64,000 nucleotides of DNA, taken from contig QEVL01000007.1 of NCBI GenBank assembly GCA_003577305.1, positions 1 to 64,000 of the forward strand, in the 5' to 3' direction. The first letter of the stretch is position 1. Every line of letters begins with the position of its first letter. This DNA comes from Burkholderiales bacterium (GTDB lineage: Bacteria > Pseudomonadota > Gammaproteobacteria > Burkholderiales > Burkholderiaceae_E). Of this stretch, positions 60,528 to 64,000 are shown piece after piece. Both the position numbers and the translations under genes were made by a program. Below the pieces are notes generated by a model. It was not told the DNA's origin. It made no database searches and saw nothing but the letters and a program-made list of their open reading frames with translations.

Positions 60528-61310
60528 ATGGACGACAGCACGCGAGGCGCTTGCGCGAACGCCACCGCGTCCGCAGCGCCGGCGATCGTGATCGAGGGCC
60601 TGTGCAAGTGGTTCGGCGAGTTCCAGGTGCTCAGGAGCGTCGACCTGCGCGTGGAGCGCGGCGAGCGCATCGTGATCTGCGGGCCTTCGGGCTCGGGCAA
60701 GTCGACGCTGATCCGCTGCATCAACCGGCTCGAACCGCACCAGCAGGGCCGCATCGTGGTCAACGGCATCGAGCTCACCGACAACCTGAAGAACATCGAC
60801 AGGGTGCGCTCCAGCGTCGGCATGGTGTTCCAGCACTTCAACCTGTTCCCGCACCTCACGGTGCTGCAGAACTGCACGCTGGCGCCGGTCTGGGTGCTGA
60901 AGAAGCCGATGGCCGAGGCGCAGGCGAGCGCGATGCGCTATCTCGAGCGGGTGCGCATCGCCGAACTGGCGGGCAAGTATCCGGGCCAGATCTCGGGCGG
61001 CCAGCAGCAGCGTGTGGCGATCGCACGCGCACTGTGCATGAACCCGTCGATCATGCTGTTCGACGAGCCGACCTCGGCGCTCGATCCCGAGATGGTCAAG
61101 GAGGTGCTCGACACGATGATCATGCTGGCCGGCGAGGGCATGACGATGCTGTGCGTCACGCACGAGATGGGTTTCGCCAGGGCGGTCGCCGATCGCGTGA
61201 TCTTCATGGACCACGGCGAGATCGTCGAACAGGACGAACCGGAGCGCTTCTTCGAGGCGCCGAAGAACGAGCGCACGAAGCAGTTCCTGAGCCGGATCCT
61301 GCACCGCTGA
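60528..61310 (+). CDS. aapP: General L-amino acid ABC transporter, ATP-binding protein
   Basis: A 260-residue ATPase. Walker [10 protein letters not shown]-loop [12 protein letters not shown], signature [14 protein letters not shown], Walker [16 protein letters not shown] and the H-loop [10 protein letters not shown] are complete. I use the ATG at 60528 with GGGGGA 6 nt upstream; an earlier ATG-less frame extension from 60492 is not supported. It ends the operon and converges on a flavoprotein gene 44 nt away. Confidence 0.95.
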   Translation: MDDSTRGACANATASAAPAIVIEGLCKWFGEFQVLRSVDLRVERGERIVICGPSGSGKSTLIRCINRLEPHQQGRIVVNGIELTDNLKNIDRVRSSVGMVFQHFNLFPHLTVLQNCTLAPVWVLKKPMAEAQASAMRYLERVRIAELAGKYPGQISGGQQQRVAIARALCMNPSIMLFDEPTSALDPEMVKEVLDTMIMLAGEGMTMLCVTHEMGFARAVADRVIFMDHGEIVEQDEPERFFEAPKNERTKQFLSRILHR

Positions 61311-61354
61311 GCGCGGCGCGCGCCCCCGAAAACCGGGCGTACCCGGCGAAGCGC

Positions 61355-62767
61355 TCAGAGCCTGAAGATCTTCCCGGGGTTCATGATGCCGTCGGGATCG
61401 AGCGCGCGCTTGATCCGGCGCATCAGGTCGAGCGCGTCCTCGCCCGCTTCTTCCTCGAGGAAGCCGATCTTGTGCAGGCCCACCCCGTGCTCGCCGGTGC
61501 AGGTGCCGTCCATCGACAGCGCCAGGCGCACGATCGCGTCGTTCAGCCGCTCGGCCTCGGCGAGTTCCTGCGGATCGTCCGGGTCGATGACCAGCATCGC
61601 GTGGAAATTGCCGTCGCCGACGTGGCCGACGATCAGCGTGGGGAAACTCGCGGTGTCGAGGATGCGCTGCGCGCCGGTGATCGACTCGCTCAGCCGCGAG
61701 ATCGGCACGCAGGTGTCGGTGGTGACCGCGCGCGCCCCCGGGCGCACCTGGATGCCGGCAAAGTACGCGTTGTGCCGCGCTGTCCAGAGCCGCGTGCGGT
61801 CCTCGGGGCGCGTGGCCCATTCGAAGTCGTGGCCGCCGTGCTCGTGCGCGATCTGCTGGGCGATCTCCGCCTGCTCCTTCACCGACGACTCGCTGCCGTG
61901 GAACTCGAAGAACAGCGTCGGCGCCTCGCGCAGCGTGGTGTGGCTGTATGCGTTGATCGCGCGGATCGCGTGCTCGCAGACGTATTCGCAGCGCGCCACC
62001 GGCACGCCGAGCTGGATGATCTGGATCACCGCGTCGATCGCCTGAGCGAGGCTCGGAAAGCTCACCACCGCCGCCGAGATCGCCTCGGGCACCGGGTAGA
62101 GGCGCACGGTGACCTCGGTGATCACGCCGAGCGTGCCCTCGGAGCCGACGTAGAGCCGCGTGAGGTCGTAGCCGGCCGACGACTTCTTCGCGCGGCCCGC
62201 GGTGCGCACCGCCTTGCCCTCGGCGGTGACCACGGTGAGCCCGAGCACGTTCTCCCTCATCGTGCCGTAGCGCACCGCGTTCGTGCCCGACGCGCGCGTG
62301 GCCGCCATGCCTCCGAGGGTCGCGTCGGCGCCCGGGTCGATCGGGAAGAACAGGCCGGTGGACTTCAGCTCGTCGTTCAACTGCTTGCGCGTGACGCCCG
62401 CCTGCACGGTCACCGTGAGATCTTCGGGATTGACCGCCAGCACCCGGTTCATCCGCGACACGTCGATCGACACGCCGCCCTGTACCGCGAGCAGGTGCCC
62501 CTCGAGCGACGAACCCACGCCATACGGAATCACCGGCACCTTGTGCGCGCGGCACTGCGCGACCGCCTCCGCGACCTCCCCGGTGGAGTGCGCGAATACC
62601 ACCGCATCGGGCGGGGTGGGCGGAAACGGCGACTCGTCGCGGCCGTGGTGCTCGCGCACCGCGGCCGCGGTGCTGAAGCGCTCGCCGAAGCGTGCGCGCA
62701 GCGCCGCCACCAGGGCTTCGGGCAGCGGGCGCTTCAGGCTCGCGGGGAAGGCTTGCGGATGGTTCAT
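61355..62767 (-). CDS. FAD-linked D-2-hydroxyacid dehydrogenase (D-lactate dehydrogenase/GlcD family)
   Basis: A 470-residue flavoprotein related to GlcD but single-chain. The PCMH domain contains IPYGVGSSLEGHL, VQAGVTRKQLNDEL, FFPIDPGADATLGGMAATRASG and YVGSEGTLGVITEVTVRLYP. The catalytic C-terminal domain has VGHVGDGNFHAMLV with metal-binding His, and CTGEHGVGLHKIGFL. It fits cytochrome-type D-lactate dehydrogenases; other D-2-hydroxy acids are possible. GGAG lies 7 nt before the ATG. Monocistronic. Confidence 0.92.
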   Translation of the reverse strand: MNHPQAFPASLKRPLPEALVAALRARFGERFSTAAAVREHHGRDESPFPPTPPDAVVFAHSTGEVAEAVAQCRAHKVPVIPYGVGSSLEGHLLAVQGGVSIDVSRMNRVLAVNPEDLTVTVQAGVTRKQLNDELKSTGLFFPIDPGADATLGGMAATRASGTNAVRYGTMRENVLGLTVVTAEGKAVRTAGRAKKSSAGYDLTRLYVGSEGTLGVITEVTVRLYPVPEAISAAVVSFPSLAQAIDAVIQIIQLGVPVARCEYVCEHAIRAINAYSHTTLREAPTLFFEFHGSESSVKEQAEIAQQIAHEHGGHDFEWATRPEDRTRLWTARHNAYFAGIQVRPGARAVTTDTCVPISRLSESITGAQRILDTASFPTLIVGHVGDGNFHAMLVIDPDDPQELAEAERLNDAIVRLALSMDGTCTGEHGVGLHKIGFLEEEAGEDALDLMRRIKRALDPDGIMNPGKIFRL

Positions 62768-62857
62768 CGATCGCTCCGGCTTCTCCCCACGATTGTAGAT
62801 CGGCATCGTCGGCCGGCGCGAAACCGTGGCTCGCGACGTCGGTAATGCGCCCGGCGG

Positions 62858-62863
62858 TACACT
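62858..62863 (+). promoter_or_regulatory. Possible -10 for the cobalamin adenosyltransferase gene
   Basis: TACACT, 30 nt before the ATG at 62894, in the divergent gap. -35 not recognisable. Confidence 0.3.
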
Positions 62864-62893
62864 GCGCCATCGCATGCCCCGATGGAGCCGCAC

Positions 62894-63445
62894 ATGGGAT
62901 TCAGACTCTCGAAGATCGCCACGCGCACCGGCGACGACGGCTCGACCGGCCTCGGCGACGGCAGCCGTACCGGCAAGGACAGCCGGCGCGTCGATGCGAT
63001 CGGCAGCGTCGACGAGCTGAATTCCACGATCGGCCTGCTGCAGACCGAAACCCTGCCCGATGCGGTGCACGCCGCGCTCACCGCGATCCAGCACGACCTG
63101 TTCGACCTGGGCGGCGAGCTGTGCATTCCGGGGCTCGAAAACCTGCCCGAGAGTCGCGTCGCGCGGCTCGACGAGTTGCTCGACACCTACAATGCCGACC
63201 TGCCGCGGCTGCAGGAGTTCGTGCTGCCCGGTGGCTCGCGCGCGGCGGCACTCGCCCACCTGGCGCGCACCGTCTGCCGGCGCGCCGAGCGCGCGATCGT
63301 CGCGCTGGGCCGCGACGAAGCGGTCAGGCCCGCCTGCCGGCAGTACGTGAACCGCTTGTCCGATCTGCTGTTCGTGCTGGCACGTGTGCTCAACCGCGAG
63401 GCCGGTGTCGCCGACGTGATGTGGCAGAAGGGGCGCGCAGGCTAG
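62894..63445 (+). CDS. ATP:cob(I)alamin adenosyltransferase, PduO type
   Basis: A 183-residue enzyme making adenosylcobalamin. The N-terminal ATP site TRTGDDGSTGLGDGSR is complete; VDELNSTIGLLQTE, HDLFDLGGELCIPG, CRRAERAIVALG and YVNRLSDLLFVLAR are the family motifs with the conserved Arg and Asp. The ATG at 62894 is chosen over 62882 because GGAG lies 6 nt upstream of it. It converges on the cyclic-nucleotide-binding protein gene. Confidence 0.94.
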   Translation: MGFRLSKIATRTGDDGSTGLGDGSRTGKDSRRVDAIGSVDELNSTIGLLQTETLPDAVHAALTAIQHDLFDLGGELCIPGLENLPESRVARLDELLDTYNADLPRLQEFVLPGGSRAAALAHLARTVCRRAERAIVALGRDEAVRPACRQYVNRLSDLLFVLARVLNREAGVADVMWQKGRAG

Positions 63446-63469
63446 AGGGCCTGTTCACACTACGATCGG

Positions 63470-63487
63470 TCCCGCGCCGCCGCGGGA
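63470..63487. terminator. Hairpin in a convergent gap
   Basis: TCCCGCG and CGCGGGA pair perfectly (7 bp) around a CCGC loop between the adenosyltransferase stop (63445) and the stop of the next, opposite gene (63502). No T-run on either side; it could act in both directions at best. Confidence 0.35.
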
Positions 63488-63501
63488 AGTCGTCGCGAAG
63501 G

Positions 63502-64000
63502 CTACGCGTCGCGCGCCGCTTCGAGATACGAGACCAGTTTCGCGCTCGTCTGGCGCAACCGCTCGGACAGCAACTGCACCAGCTTCAGCAGGATCTTGTT
63601 GCCCAGCTTCGGCTCCTCGCCGAGCACCAGCATGAGCGAGTCGCGGGTGAGCACCGCGATGCGGCTGCTCTCCAGCGTGACGCACGAGGCGAAGCGCGGC
63701 TCGCCGTCGAACATCGACATCTCGCCCAGCGAGTGCCCCGAGTGCGCCACGGCGATCCGTGACGGGTAGTTGTAGCGGTTGCGGCGCAGCACGTCGACCA
63801 TGCCCTGCATCAGCAGCATCATGAAGTCGCCGGCTTCGCCCTCGTTGATGATCGTGACGCCCGGAGGCGCCTCGTAGACGTACATGAACCCGCCGAGCTT
63901 GCGCGTCTCGTGGATGTCGAGCCCCGAGAACAACGGCGTCTGGGCCATCAGCCCGTGGATCTGATCCGCGAATTCGCTCGCCCGGCCGACCGGCCGCAGG
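63502..64000 (-). CDS. Cyclic-nucleotide-binding (CRP-like) domain protein, probably cut by the window edge
   Basis: At least 148 residues, made of one cNMP-binding beta-roll and a C-terminal helix: LFSGLDIHETRKLGGFM, VTIINEGEAGDFMMLL, GHSLGEMSMFDGEPRFASCVT (the phosphate-binding cassette region) and the helix KLGNKILLKLVQLLSERLR. No DNA-binding helix-turn-helix follows, so it is not a full transcription factor. An ATG occurs at 63948 without an SD, and the frame stays open to the window edge with helix-like sequence (EFADQIHG), so the true start may lie outside. Role unknown. Confidence 0.85.
   Translation of the reverse strand, partial: LRPVGRASEFADQIHGLMAQTPLFSGLDIHETRKLGGFMYVYEAPPGVTIINEGEAGDFMMLLMQGMVDVLRRNRYNYPSRIAVAHSGHSLGEMSMFDGEPRFASCVTLESSRIAVLTRDSLMLVLGEEPKLGNKILLKLVQLLSERLRQTSAKLVSYLEAARDA

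Noticed and set aside
61311..61354. Short CCCG/CGGG hairpin between aapP and the flavoprotein as a terminator
   Set aside because: Only 4 bp with no T-run; expected by chance in this composition.

Overview
The window is 64 kb of very GC-rich, gene-dense bacterial chromosome. The gene order (purM / AI-2E transporter-hda-HAD-pcnB-folK-deoxynucleoside kinase-panC, queA-tgt-yajC-secD-secF, and a glycine riboswitch in front of gcvHPT) together with an endonuclease-type MutL and a minor-pilin/PilY1 cluster points to a betaproteobacterium close to Burkholderiales. The species cannot be named from the sequence. I see no insertion sequence, prophage, CRISPR array, rRNA or defence island; this is core chromosome.

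Layout. 1-1.9 kb: 3' end of mutL, then miaA. 1.9-8.7 kb (minus): purM-tamA-tamB. 8.8-14.8 kb (plus): an overlapping run from the AI-2E-type transporter through hda, a HAD phosphatase, pcnB, folK, a deoxynucleoside kinase and panC. 14.8-17.9 kb: galE (minus), then manC and thpR (plus). 18-19.4 kb: a PhoR-type histidine kinase. 19.4-21.7 kb (minus): two acyl-CoA dehydrogenases. 21.9-25.0 kb: a small secreted basic protein, tRNA-Leu(CAA), and a flavoprotein plus a cyclopropane-synthase-like methyltransferase. 25.1-30.6 kb (plus): queA-tgt-yajC-secD-secF. 30.7-32.6 kb (minus): cytochrome c' and purB. 32.6 kb: a GST. 33.3-36.0 kb (minus): Nudix hydrolase-mnmA-lipoprotein. 36.1-41.0 kb (plus): transhydrogenase subunits with an extra small membrane protein, MarC, a small membrane protein and a lipoprotein. 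41.3-48.3 kb (plus): pilE-fimT-pilV-pilW-pilX-pilY1. 48.3-52.3 kb (minus): glcDEF, divergent from the riboswitch and gcvHPT (52.3-57.2 kb). 57.2-61.3 kb (plus): an Aap-type amino-acid ABC transporter. 61.4-64 kb: a D-2-hydroxyacid dehydrogenase-like flavoprotein (minus), a PduO-type cobalamin adenosyltransferase (plus) and a cyclic-nucleotide-binding protein (minus) running off the edge.

How the genes fit together. glcDEF (glycolate to glyoxylate) and gcvHPT (glycine to one-carbon units) share a divergent intergenic region that carries a tandem glycine riboswitch, so two-carbon acid and glycine catabolism are physically linked. queA/tgt, miaA and mnmA cover tRNA modification; secDF/yajC and tamAB cover membrane and outer-membrane export; pilE to pilY1 cover type IV pilus tip assembly.

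The most unusual observations are lesions in otherwise ordinary genes. The PhoR-like kinase has Arg in place of the phospho-acceptor His while keeping the adjacent E-x-x-T motif. The amino-acid permease gene aapQ is frameshifted by a perfect 10-bp tandem duplication and also seems to lack about 12 codons in a conserved membrane segment. thpR has no ATG, GTG or TTG ahead of its domain. Other points worth a look are a possible SD-sequestering expression platform behind the glycine riboswitch, a flavoprotein/methyltransferase pair suggestive of methyl-branched fatty acid synthesis, and an 83-residue membrane protein inside the transhydrogenase operon. I did not find a convincing wholly new system.
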